Shown here one piece after another: positions 25,001 through 34,457 of a DNA stretch of 64,000 bases. A program made the position numbers and the translations under genes. This DNA is from Bacteroidota bacterium. GTDB lineage: Bacteria > Bacteroidota > Bacteroidia > Chitinophagales > LD1. The stretch is taken from NCBI GenBank assembly GCA_947479455.1, contig CANJZE010000011.1, positions 1 to 64,000 of the forward strand. The letters run 5' to 3'. Numbering within the stretch: the first letter of the stretch is position 1; each line of letters starts with the position of its first letter. Under the pieces are notes generated by a model. That model saw only the letters and a program-made list of their open reading frames with translations, did not search any database and was not told the DNA's origin.

Positions 25001-27673
25001 GCTGGCATCATTCCATAGGTAAGAATAGTTTGGCGTTCCCCCGCCTGGTGTAAGATTAATAGAACCAGTCAATGCACCGTTGCAAAGAACATTCACATGC
25101 GTTTCGCTTAGTGTAAGTACTGCCGGTTGAATTATTGTTTCAGATACAGCCACAGTGCAACCTTTTGAATCAATTACATTACCGGCATACGTATTTGGTG
25201 GAAGATTAGTAAGCGTAGTTGTTCCAGCCGGAATAGGATTTCCTAAATAAGAATAAGCAGGTGTTCCTCCGGCAACAGTAATAGTAACGGTACCATTGTT
25301 TGCGCCATTGCAAGTAACATCTGTGTGCGAGGTAACAGCGGTTAAAGCAGTGGCAGGTTCTCGAAGCGTATCTCCATCTACTATTCGGCATCCATAATTA
25401 TCTGTTACTGTGTAATTATAAATTCCGGCCTGTAAACCAGATTGATTTGTTCCTGAAAGTGATGAAGGATTCCAAACAAAAGTATATCCCGGAGTTCCAC
25501 CGGCAGGCGTTACATTGAATGTGCCTGTAGCTCCACCAAAACAGTTGATATCAGTTTTTACATAGGTAGAAGTTAAAGGGGCAATAGGGCCACCTACTAC
25601 TGCCGAAGACGTAGCAGTGCAACCTCTACTATCAGTAACAGTTACATTGTAGGTTCCGGCAATAAGATTAAGTGCGGCTGTATCCGTTGCAAAATTATTC
25701 CAGACGTAACTATAAGGCGGATTTCCACCACTGGTTTGTACCGTAGCACGTCCTCTTCCCGAATGATAACAACTATCAATTACGGTTATCATATTGTTAG
25801 TTAACGATGGAACCCCCGAAACGTTTATGGTAGCAGAAGCCGAACAACTGTTAGCATCGCTTACGGTTACGCTTATATTGCCTGGAGCAAGGTTAGAAGC
25901 TACCGGATTATTTGGATGACCTCCACTCCAGGTATAAACATAAGGAGTTACTCCACCCGAAAGAACCGATGCAATGGCCTGACCATCGTTAGAACCAGGA
26001 CAGGAAATTCCTACTTGAGCTAAAGAAATAGCAATTGCAGCGGTTGGTTGTTGAATGATTACGCTACCTGAGAAGGCATGTAAGGGATTTGCATCGGTGT
26101 AGTTATAAGTATAGGTACCCGCTATAAGTCCGGTTATTGCCGCTCCTGACATTCCATTGCTCCAACTAATGTTAACTGGTGCAGTACTACCGGTAACGGT
26201 TAAAGTAGCAGTGCCGTTGTTTCCACCAAAGCAATTTATATTGGTAGAGGCGATAGTTGAACTTATACCACACGGTAAGGAAAGAATTGTTTGGCTGTAT
26301 TGAAGCAAGGCAGAGCATCCGTTTGCGTCTTGAAAATCGGCAACAAAAGTTCCGGCACTTAATCCCGATACACTTGTACCAGAATGCCCGGGTCCCCAAT
26401 TTACTGCTGTTGGAATTGGCGTTCCATAATAAGGACCTGTTCCACCCGAAATAGTAATAGTTGCTGTACCATCGTTAACACCACAGTGTGCATCAGTATG
26501 ACTTACCACAGCAGTTACTGCTGTAGGTTGATTCAACGTGAATTGACCGGTAGTAGCACATCTTCCATCGGTTACTGTAACCGTATAAGTTCCTGCGGGT
26601 CTGCCCGGCCAGTTTTGTTGTGTGTTTACTCCGCCATTCCAGCTATAACTATAGTTTCCAAAGCCACCAGTTGGTGCGAGTGAAATACTACCATTACTGC
26701 CTCCATTACAAAGTGGTTGAACAGAAGTAGGATTTAAAACAATTGGATTGCGCACATCCACTTGGTGGCTCGATGTAAAAGAACATCCGTTGAAATCAAC
26801 AATTGTCATTGTGGCGGTAAACAAACCTGCCGTAGCATAAGTATGTGTTACGTTCACGTTTGCCAGTGTTGGGCTGTTGTTTACAATAGTAGTTCCATCA
26901 CCAAAAGTCCAGGTTAAGCTTTGGTATTGACCAATGTTTGAAGTAACACAAGCATTCACAAAATCGAAAGCGGCACTTTGTCCCAAACAAATGCCTTGGT
27001 CAGGATAAGCAAAATCTGCAAATAAATCGTACTGAAAATTGCTATAGTAACAATCGCGTTGAGAAAGATTATAAAAACCAAAACGACCCGGAAGATAACA
27101 GTCTTGCCAGTCGAATTTTAGAACGCCATCTACATAAATAGTAGCTCGTGTGTAAGTAAGATACAAATCAAAATTATGGTTATTGCCTTGCACCCAGCCT
27201 GCTCCTCCAAAAGTATTTTGCAAAACGGTGAATTCAGGTGTGTTGGTATGATCCCAGAATACTGTTTGATATTGTCCACCTGGAATCACTCCTTTAACTC
27301 TATCAAGCGACATACCACTAGGTGCACCACCTTGTTGCCCCTGTTTCCAGTCAAACAAAAAACAATCGAACGAATCTGTAGCGGCTAATGGATTTAAGAA
27401 ACTAAACACGAAACCCAAATAATCATCATCATTATCGGTACTTCTAAACTGACCGCTCACGTGAACGTTCATTAAAGCAAATGGAGATAGAAAAAAAGAA
27501 GGATTGCCGTTTACACTTTGGTAAACCTGTGTGCCTCCACCTTGCACCGACCAGTTTCCGTTACCAGGTTGACCACCTTGTTGCCAGGTATTGAAGTTTA
27601 CATTGGTAACGCATTGGGTGTAGGCCAAATTTTGGAACACGATAAATATGGAGAGAAGTAAAACTTTTTTCAT
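22076..27673 (-). CDS. Giant SprB-repeat surface adhesin with thrombospondin C-terminal-like domain and gliding CTD
   Basis: 1865 residues, exported and secreted by T9SS. Domains in order: signal peptide (1-19); a thrombospondin C-terminal-like (TSP-C) lectin domain at about 20-220, with FRSTDNDDDYLGFVFSF, FLFDWKQGQ, FWDHTNTPEF and FGFYNLSQRDCYYSNFQYD matching the order of motifs in animal TSP-C; a PKD domain at about 225-315 (LTWTFGDGTT, THTYATAG); about 18 SprB-type repeats of some 75 residues, each with a Cys-x-Gly opening, GGTxxYxYxW, AGxYxVTVTD and a Cys; an Ig-like linker; and the CHU_C gliding-associated CTD at the last 90 residues (FIPNVFTPNGDGVNEEWQI, FNRWGEKVFES). The role is probably adhesion or gliding. 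SprB itself is much larger; this is a relative, not the orthologue. Confidence 0.92.
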   Translation of the reverse strand: MKKVLLLSIFIVFQNLAYTQCVTNVNFNTWQQGGQPGNGNWSVQGGGTQVYQSVNGNPSFFLSPFALMNVHVSGQFRSTDNDDDYLGFVFSFLNPLAATDSFDCFLFDWKQGQQGGAPSGMSLDRVKGVIPGGQYQTVFWDHTNTPEFTVLQNTFGGAGWVQGNNHNFDLYLTYTRATIYVDGVLKFDWQDCYLPGRFGFYNLSQRDCYYSNFQYDLFADFAYPDQGICLGQSAAFDFVNACVTSNIGQYQSLTWTFGDGTTIVNNSPTLANVNVTHTYATAGLFTATMTIVDFNGCSFTSSHQVDVRNPIVLNPTSVQPLCNGGSNGSISLAPTGGFGNYSYSWNGGVNTQQNWPGRPAGTYTVTVTDGRCATTGQFTLNQPTAVTAVVSHTDAHCGVNDGTATITISGGTGPYYGTPIPTAVNWGPGHSGTSVSGLSAGTFVADFQDANGCSALLQYSQTILSLPCGISSTIASTNINCFGGNNGTATLTVTGSTAPVNISWSNGMSGAAITGLIAGTYTYNYTDANPLHAFSGSVIIQQPTAAIAISLAQVGISCPGSNDGQAIASVLSGGVTPYVYTWSGGHPNNPVASNLAPGNISVTVSDANSCSASATINVSGVPSLTNNMITVIDSCYHSGRGRATVQTSGGNPPYSYVWNNFATDTAALNLIAGTYNVTVTDSRGCTATSSAVVGGPIAPLTSTYVKTDINCFGGATGTFNVTPAGGTPGYTFVWNPSSLSGTNQSGLQAGIYNYTVTDNYGCRIVDGDTLREPATALTAVTSHTDVTCNGANNGTVTITVAGGTPAYSYLGNPIPAGTTTLTNLPPNTYAGNVIDSKGCTVAVSETIIQPAVLTLSETHVNVLCNGALTGSINLTPGGGTPNYSYLWNDASTLQNRTNLVAATYTVTLTDNNLCTASASITITQPAVLTLNETHVNVLCNAAATGSINLTPAGGTPNYTYLWNDANTLQNRTNLGAATYNVTVTDNALCTVTTSIIITQPTVLSVTASHTDVTCNGANNGTVTVNIGGGTAPYSYLGNPIPTGTTTIPNLAPATYAGNVVDANSCSVAVSETIIQPGPQSATVTGTNNLCFGATQGTAQAVFVNATGVVGYSWTGGLTTQNITNLVAGVYDVTCTDANLCTVTGTYTVTQPAAVVMTVATVDAICFGGNGSATATPNGGTAPFSYVWSGSASTINTAILVSGNFTVTSTDANTCQQTASGIINSPTAVSITETHVDVACFGNSTGSVTLTTTGGTGPNYTYVWSPNVSATNTATLISAANYSITVTDQVACTASIIVVVAQPVAPLAAIAVAQNISCFGLLDGNVTVTTTGGTTNYTYSWNPNVSVTNVANALGANTYSVTVTDANACTTSASATVTEPTQIVLTTSQTDLLCYQVNTGVATVNANGGTPNYTYTWNPNVSSANTASALAAGNYNITVTDNSSCTASVSVTLTEPTQLVSNPAHTDNFCFGNTNAVIAVNASGGTPVYTYQWNPAVSVTDSALNLVAGNYSFTVTDNNACTVTQNVTVLSPAVLDVSTIATNALCFGDLNGTIITTATGGTNPYNFSITNDGINFVNLLSGQFTGLAAAVYTVYVTDANACVDSTTSIVNEPAQITDLVLVKDVTCYNYTNGELNILAGGGIPGYNFTLSDGSQNSNGLFTALAAGSYAITITDANNCTITDIATITEPDSVQITVTPDPVEVSLGESLQLQTSNNQTGNITYNWQPAFGLSCYDCAAPLFSGNYSQVYTVVMSTDSGCFGTSTITITVVPKYDVFIPNVFTPNGDGVNEEWQIFGNMKAVKQLNVAVFNRWGEKVFESNDINFGWNGKYQGELAPPAVYTYTAKFVWLNNHADNNYKGTVTLIR

Positions 27674-27805
27674 GTGCGTAAATTTGCGAGGAGTGATTAA
27701 TGATTCATCAGTAAATCTAAATTAATACGTTCTACATCTAATTGTCGAGAAAAGAAGGGGAGATGTTGCATGGAAGATTATTTCTTTCTCCACAACTATT
27801 TTCAA

Positions 27806-29029
27806 TTAAAGGTTTGTAGCAAACAACAATTCCAAATTACTGCTCTTAATGCCGAACATGGAGGAAAGGTTTTCATTAGTAAGATTTCCTTTGTAGAGAT
27901 AGATGCCGTTTCTGATTCCTTTGTCTTCGTAAATTAAATTTTTTATTCCGCTGAATTCACCGCAACGTAAAAGAATGGGAGTAATGATATTACTAAACGC
28001 ATAGGAGGCGGTACGCGAAACACGCGAAGGAATATTGGGAACGCAATAGTGCGTTACATCGTATTTTTTGAAAGTAGGTTCAGCATGTGAAGTAATTTCA
28101 GATGTTTCGAAACAACCGCCTTGGTCAATGCTTACATCAATTACCACGCTGCCAGGCTTCATTTTAGCCACCATTTCTTCGGTAACGATAATTGGTGTTC
28201 TTCCAAGCTTAGAATGAATGGCACCAATAGCTACATCGGCCGATTGTAATTCCTGTTCAAGAATAACTGGCGAAAGTGTAGAGGTAAAAACGCGCGTGTT
28301 TACTTTCTCTTGTAAGCGCTGAAGTTTAAAAACATTGTTGTCAAAAACAGAAATGATAGCACCTAAACCAATAGCCGCGCGGGCGGCAAAAACACCTACC
28401 ACTCCTGCACCAAGTATAACCACCTTGGCTGGCGGTACTCCTGAAATTCCACCTAATAAAATTCCTTTTCCCTCATTCGCATTGCTGAGAAATTCTGCGG
28501 CTAAAAGGATAACACTATTGCCCGCAATTTCGCTCATGGCGCGCACAAAAGGAAAACGACCCGCATCATCGTTGGTATATTCATAAGCAAGCGCAGTTAC
28601 TTTTTTCTTCATCAGCAACTGGATGTATTCTTTCTTTAAAGTGGGAAGGTGAATAGGAGAGATGAGCGTTTGATTCGTTTGCATCATTTCTATTTCATCT
28701 AATTGCATAGGCGCAATTTTGATGATGATGTCTGACTTGAAAACTTCTTCTACACTGTCGGTAATTTCTGCTCCTGCTTCGGAATAATCGTTGTCGGAAA
28801 AGTGAGAATCGTTGCCTGCACCGCGCTCAATTAAGATGCGATGACCATTTGCCACTAAAGTGCGGACAGACTCCGGAGTTAAACCAATTCGGTGTTCCTG
28901 AAAACTTTTTTCTTTCGGAATACCTATAAACAATTTTGCTTTTCGCATAGCCACCATCGAAGGCGATTCCTGAGGTTGCAGACCTAGTTTGCTTACAATG
29001 CCTTCAAAATCTTTTTTCTTTTCAGACAT
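27806..29029 (-). CDS. ald: Alanine dehydrogenase
   Basis: Interconverts L-alanine and pyruvate plus ammonia with NAD. 407 residues, longer than the usual 370 because of an N-terminal extension of about 30 residues and a C-terminal tail, as in other Bacteroidota. Motifs: GIPKEKSFQEHRIGLTPESV near residue 35 (substrate Arg and Lys), LISPIHLPTLKKE near residue 115, the NAD-binding VVILGAGVVGVFAARAA near residue 205, and VVIDVSIDQGGCFETS near residue 295. The alternative family, transhydrogenase alpha or saccharopine dehydrogenase, fits worse. Single gene; the palindrome 29047-29102 lies immediately upstream. Confidence 0.92.
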   Translation of the reverse strand: MSEKKKDFEGIVSKLGLQPQESPSMVAMRKAKLFIGIPKEKSFQEHRIGLTPESVRTLVANGHRILIERGAGNDSHFSDNDYSEAGAEITDSVEEVFKSDIIIKIAPMQLDEIEMMQTNQTLISPIHLPTLKKEYIQLLMKKKVTALAYEYTNDDAGRFPFVRAMSEIAGNSVILLAAEFLSNANEGKGILLGGISGVPPAKVVILGAGVVGVFAARAAIGLGAIISVFDNNVFKLQRLQEKVNTRVFTSTLSPVILEQELQSADVAIGAIHSKLGRTPIIVTEEMVAKMKPGSVVIDVSIDQGGCFETSEITSHAEPTFKKYDVTHYCVPNIPSRVSRTASYAFSNIITPILLRCGEFSGIKNLIYEDKGIRNGIYLYKGNLTNENLSSMFGIKSSNLELLFATNL

Positions 29030-29046
29030 AAGCTTTAGTGTGAATT

Positions 29047-29102
29047 TTACGTTTAAACTCTTAGCCGTTTAAACGTTTAAACGGCTAAGAGTTTAAACGT
29101 AA
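29047..29102. repeat. Perfect 56-bp palindrome
   Basis: The two 28-bp halves are exact reverse complements with no loop. The octamer GTTTAAAC, itself palindromic, occurs four times, twice at the centre and once near each end. Lies between ald and tsaE, which are both on the minus strand, 12 bp before the tsaE stop codon. Confidence 0.95.
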
Positions 29103-29114
29103 TAACAGGCGTTC

Positions 29115-29576
<462 letters not shown>

Positions 29577-29628
29577 TGCTGGTTTAACTGAAAGCATGAA
29601 GATAATTTTTTTGTGTCGGATAAAAACA

Positions 29629-29664
29629 AAAATCCCCGTCTCAATAAACAGAGACAGGGATTTT
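29629..29664. repeat. Terminator-like hairpin, copy 1 of a duplicated element
   Basis: Arms AAAATCCC and GGGATTTT with an inner GTCTC/GAGAC pairing. The same sequence recurs at 32344-32377. Here it lies between divergent genes (tsaE and the transposase), where a terminator is not expected. Confidence 0.65.
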
Positions 29665-29668
29665 AGCC

Positions 29669-29714
29669 GTTGTTGGTGTTTAGTCTCGCAGTTTCTGCGG
29701 ACGTCACCAACAAC
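29669..29714. repeat. REP-like hairpin, left copy
   Basis: Arms GTTGTTGGTG (29669-29678) and CACCAACAAC (29705-29714); inner stem GCAG-TTT-CTGC. Confidence 0.75.
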
Positions 29715-29764
29715 AGAATCGAAGCACGTTAGCAAATATCGCTTCTATACAATAGCTTCGGCAC

Positions 29765-30289
29765 ATGCAATTCGATCATTACCCGCAGTTCTTCACCGCT
29801 ACTATTTTAGAATGGAAACCACTATTGTTAAATGATGCTTACAAACAAATAATTATAGACAGTATGAAATTCTTAGTGGATGAAGAGCGGGTTTTTATTT
29901 ATGCCTTTGTAATTATGCCTAACCATATTCATATCATTTGGCAAATACGTAATGGACATCAAGTAAGTAAAGTGCAACAGAGTTTTTTAAAATATACGGC
30001 ACAACGAATCAAAGCGCATCTTCAAGAGCATGACAAGGAATTGTTAGGAGAGTTTCGGGTAGATGCTGCCGACCGGCAATATCAGTTTTGGGAAAGGAAT
30101 CCTTTAAGTGTAGATTTATTTACCGATAAAGTATTTGAACAAAAGCTAAATTACATTCATGAAAACCCGATTCAGAAAAATTGGAAACTATGCACCTATC
30201 CCGAACAATACCCTTGGTCAACGGCTGCATACTATTACAAAGGGTTCGACAAATTTGGTTTTATAACACACTGCGATGGAAACCAATAA
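29765..30289 (+). CDS. REP-associated tyrosine transposase (RAYT, IS200-like HUH enzyme)
   Basis: Single-strand DNA transposase of the Y1 HUH family thought to mobilise REP hairpins. 174 residues. The metal-binding HUH motif is in FVIMPNHIHIIWQI (His54, His56). The predicted nucleophile Tyr is in VQQSFLKYTAQRIK near residue 80. The downstream FEQKLNYIHENPIQKNW is the C-terminal signature shared by IS200-like and RAYT proteins. It ends in DGNQ, a stretch that overlaps the first copy of a 40-bp direct repeat (30276-30315). No flanking IS200 ends were identified; a relation to REP hairpins on both sides fits RAYT better than a free IS200. The ATG lies about 50 bp past the left hairpin. Confidence 0.88.
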   Translation: MQFDHYPQFFTATILEWKPLLLNDAYKQIIIDSMKFLVDEERVFIYAFVIMPNHIHIIWQIRNGHQVSKVQQSFLKYTAQRIKAHLQEHDKELLGEFRVDAADRQYQFWERNPLSVDLFTDKVFEQKLNYIHENPIQKNWKLCTYPEQYPWSTAAYYYKGFDKFGFITHCDGNQ

Positions 30290-30418
30290 ACTTGCTCTCT
30301 GCCTTTCGGTTGTTGCCGCCCTTGTTGGTGTTTTATCCCGATGTTTCATCAGGAGCCACCAACAAGAAAAACATTACTATGGAAACCAATAAACATGCTC
30401 TCTGCCTTTCGGTTGTTG
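30276..30418. repeat. 40-bp direct repeat pair after the RAYT gene
   Basis: Copies at 30276-30315 and 30379-30418 differ at one base. Both begin ATGGAAACCAATAAAC and end TTTCGGTTGTTG. The first includes the transposase stop codon, so the second is a duplicated 3' end of the gene plus a REP start. Confidence 0.8.
30321..30366. repeat. REP-like hairpin, middle copy
   Basis: Arms CTTGTTGGTG and CACCAACAAG with a partly paired interior. Confidence 0.65.
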
Positions 30419-30460
30419 GTGACGTTCTGCTCAAAGCAGCAGGAACTAAACACCAACAAC
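30412..30460. repeat. REP-like hairpin, right copy in opposite orientation
   Basis: Arms GTTGTTGGTG (30412-30421) and CACCAACAAC (30451-30460); inner stem GTTCTGCT/AGCAGCAGGAAC. Its reverse complement aligns with the left copy. Confidence 0.75.
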
Positions 30461-30540
30461 GGCTTTGTTGTTTAGCATTGGAACACCAACAAAGGCAAAC
30501 AACGGCTTTGTTGTTTAGCATTGGAACACCAACAAAGGCA
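30455..30540. repeat. Exact 43-bp tandem duplication
   Basis: Units 30455-30497 and 30498-30540 start AACAACGGCTTTGTTG and end AACAAAGGCA. Each can form AACAAC/GTTGTT. Confidence 0.88.
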
Positions 30541-30639
30541 AATGCTGCTGATGTAAACAGCGGAGTTTATTATTACCTCATAAAACTTTATTCTGGTGAA
30601 TCCATTTCAGGGAAACTGGTGAAAATGTAAATTACTCAA

Positions 30640-32296
30640 ATGAAGTTCATTATTTCTCTATTTCTCTTTTTATTTCCTCAATTCCTTGCTGCACAACAAT
30701 ACACATTTCAAAAGCAGTGGGATAAAAGATTTGGAGGGACCGATTGGGAATCTCTTAACTCATTAGTTAAAACGTTTGGTGGAGGATACTTAACGGGAGG
30801 AACTTCACCATCGGGGATTAGTGGAGATAAAACTGAATCTTGTTGGGGCGGGACAGGGGATTACTGGATTGTGAAAGTTGATGAAAATGGCAATAAGCAA
30901 TGGGATAAAAGATATGGAGGGTTCGGTAATGATGGACTAATTAGTTTAGCTCAAACCCCTGACAGCGGTTTTATATTAGGCGGCAACTCATCTTCAAATA
31001 TAGGTGGCGATAAAACACAAAATGGAAGAGGAGGTTTTGATTTCTGGATAGTAAAAACTGACAAGAACGGAAATAAGGAATGGGACAGGCGTTATGGTGG
31101 AACTTTGGACGATTGGTTTGGAATAGTACAGGTTACGCGTGACAGTGGTTATATTTTATGTGGAAGTTCAAATTCGTCAATTAGCGGTGATAAAACACAG
31201 GATGATTGGGACGTGTCTCACTTTACAGGGGATGTTTGGATAGTAAAAACAGATTTAAACGGCAATATACAATGGGATAAAAGATATGGTGGAATATACG
31301 AGGATGGTATAGGAGCAATTATACAAACCAAGGATGGGGGATATTTATTAGGGTGTGTATCGTCATCGGATAGTAGTGGAGATAAAACGCAAAACCAATG
31401 GGGGGGGGGGGGATTATTGGGTAATAAAAATTGATTCTTTGGGAAATAAACAATGGGATAAAGATTTTGGAGGCACCAGTGTGGAGAATTTTGTTTCATT
31501 GGCGGCTGTTTCATCTAACAAATATTTAGTGGGTGGCACATCGTTTTCAGGTGTTAGTGGAAATAAAACATTACCTAATAAGGGAGGTACTGATTTTTGG
31601 GTAATACTACTAGACTCTATAGGTAATAAATTGTGGGAAAATGTAATTGGAGGTGTAAATGGTGCGGATTATCTTTATTACATATATCCAATGTCCGATA
31701 ACGGTTATCTGCTTTCAGGATATTCATATTCTTCAATTAGTGGCGATAAAACAGAAAACAATCTGGGTAACTCTCAAGCATGGATAGTAAAGCTGGATTC
31801 AACGGGAGCCAAGCAATGGGATAAAACCATTTTCACTACAGCAAACGATGGCGCGGCAGTTGTAGCTTTTCCGGATGATGGCTGTTATGTAATAGCGGTT
31901 TCTACATTGGCTGGTATTGGTGGCTATAAAACACAAGCTAACTGGGACACAACAGAACAAACAAAAGATTACTGGATAATGAAGTTTTGTATGGATACTG
32001 TGGTAGGAATAGGTGACGAGGCAATGGATGACGAAGGAGGAATACAAATACAGGTTTACCCAAACCCATTTACAACAGATTTAAGTATTGGCTTAAAAGC
32101 CCCCTTCGGGGGTTTGGGGGCTGCTACGTTTACAATAACCAATGCGCTGGGGCAGGTAATTTATAAGAGAGAGGAAAACAACCTGAGTAGTAACTACACG
32201 AAGATGCTTGATTTGAGCTACCTGCCAAACGGGTTCTACTTTATTACCGTTACTCAAAACGGTGAGTTGTTTACGAAGAAGGTGGTGAAAGAGTAA
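30640..32296 (+). CDS. T9SS-secreted tandem-repeat protein, split by a G13 tract (probable phase-variable frameshift)
   Basis: Two overlapping frames, 30640-31434 and 31355-32296, make one protein of about 551 residues when one G is removed from the run at 31400-31412. The first half has a signal peptide (MKFIISLFLFLFPQFLAAQQ) and repeats of about 50-60 residues with the pattern NKQWDKRYGG and DYWIVKxDxNG, interleaved with SGDKT. The second half continues the same repeats (DYWVIKIDSLGNKQWDKDFGG then DFWVILLDSIGNK) and ends in a T9SS type A sorting domain (VYPNPFTTDLSIG, terminal KKVVKE). The repeats look like a beta-propeller or beta-solenoid. As given, the first frame ends soon after the run, so the sorting domain is not made. 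A sequencing error is an alternative. Confidence 0.85.
31400..31412. repeat. Run of 13 G in a secreted protein gene
   Basis: 13 consecutive G. Twelve (or fifteen) would restore the reading frame through Trp-Gly-Gly-Gly-Asp-Tyr-Trp, matching neighbouring repeat units. Confidence 0.9.
32099..32120. repeat. Palindromic repeat element inserted in frame in a T9SS sorting domain
   Basis: GCCCCCTTCGGGGG-TTTGGGGG, the short form of the element. Translated as APFGGLGA between the PNPFTTDLSI strand and FTITNALG. Confidence 0.75.
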
Positions 32297-32343
32297 ATAC
32301 AACCCCGATACTGTAACACAAGCTTTTTTATTAACGAAAACAA

Positions 32344-32377
32344 AAATCCCCGTCTCAATAAATTGAGACAGGGATTT
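32344..32377. terminator. Bidirectional terminator, copy 2 of a duplicated hairpin
   Basis: Arms AAATCCC and GGGATTT with inner GTCTCAAT/ATTGAGAC. It lies between convergent genes (the split T9SS gene and groEL), a proper terminator position. Copy 1 is at 29629-29664. Confidence 0.72.
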
Positions 32378-32418
32378 GTATTTACTTCCGTCTTCGGTCT
32401 TTCGACCTCTAACTTCTC

Positions 32419-34089
<1,671 letters not shown>

Positions 34090-34172
34090 TTAAGTTAATT
34101 AAGTTGATTCAGTTAGCTTGAGTTGATGGAGTTTAACTACTCACTTTATCAACTCAATAAACCTCTCACTAT

Positions 34173-34457
34173 TTATAGAATTGCGAAAATGTCTGACTCT
34201 CTCATAATGAGATAATCCTGTCCATCCACGGTTAATTCTGTTCCTGAATATTTTCCGTAAAGGATGGTGTCGCCTACTTTTACAGTTGTTGGTTCGTCTT
34301 TTTTGCCGGGACCTGCCGCCACTACTGTTCCGCGTTGTGGTTTTTCTTTTGCACTGTCAGGAATAATAATTCCGCCAGCTGTTTTTGTTTCTGCTTCTGC
34401 CGGTTTTACCAATACTCTGTCAGCCAAAGGTTGGATACTTAATTTGTCTTTTGCCAT
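34173..34457 (-). CDS. groES: Co-chaperonin GroES (10 kDa)
   Basis: Seven-membered lid of the GroEL ring. 94 residues. Motifs: [20 protein letters not shown] near residue 9 (mobile-loop region), [20 protein letters not shown], and [15 protein letters not shown] near residue 62. It is first in the groESL pair. No clear TAnnTTTG box was found in the 150 bp upstream. Confidence 0.97.
   Translation of the reverse strand: MAKDKLSIQPLADRVLVKPAEAETKTAGGIIIPDSAKEKPQRGTVVAAGPGKKDEPTTVKVGDTILYGKYSGTELTVDGQDYLIMRESDIFAIL

Larger units (their letters stand above)
29669..30540. mobile_element. REP-associated transposase unit with flanking REP hairpins
   Basis: A RAYT-type transposase gene (29765-30289) bounded by related imperfect hairpins. 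The left one is 29669-29714, the right one, in opposite orientation, 30412-30460; both have arms GTTGTTGGTG/CACCAACAAC, and both carry GTTTAGT inside one arm and ACGT inside the other. A further hairpin (30321-30366) and a tandem pair (30455-30540) follow. Extent beyond these repeats is not defined. Confidence 0.72.
30290..30639. other. Non-coding REP array of 350 bp
   Basis: Filled by the duplicated transposase 3' end, hairpin 30321-30366, hairpin 30412-30460 and the tandem pair 30455-30540. I see no convincing gene; reading frames across it come from the repeats. Confidence 0.65.

Noticed and set aside
30455-30540. Tandem repeats that might suggest a small CRISPR array
   Set aside because: Two units of 43 bp directly abut with no spacer, each pairs with neighbouring REP hairpins, and there are no cas genes.
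30181-30630. A 149-codon frame across the REP array
   Set aside because: It is made of repeated DNA (hairpins and the 43-bp tandem), has no recognisable domain and overlaps the transposase end.
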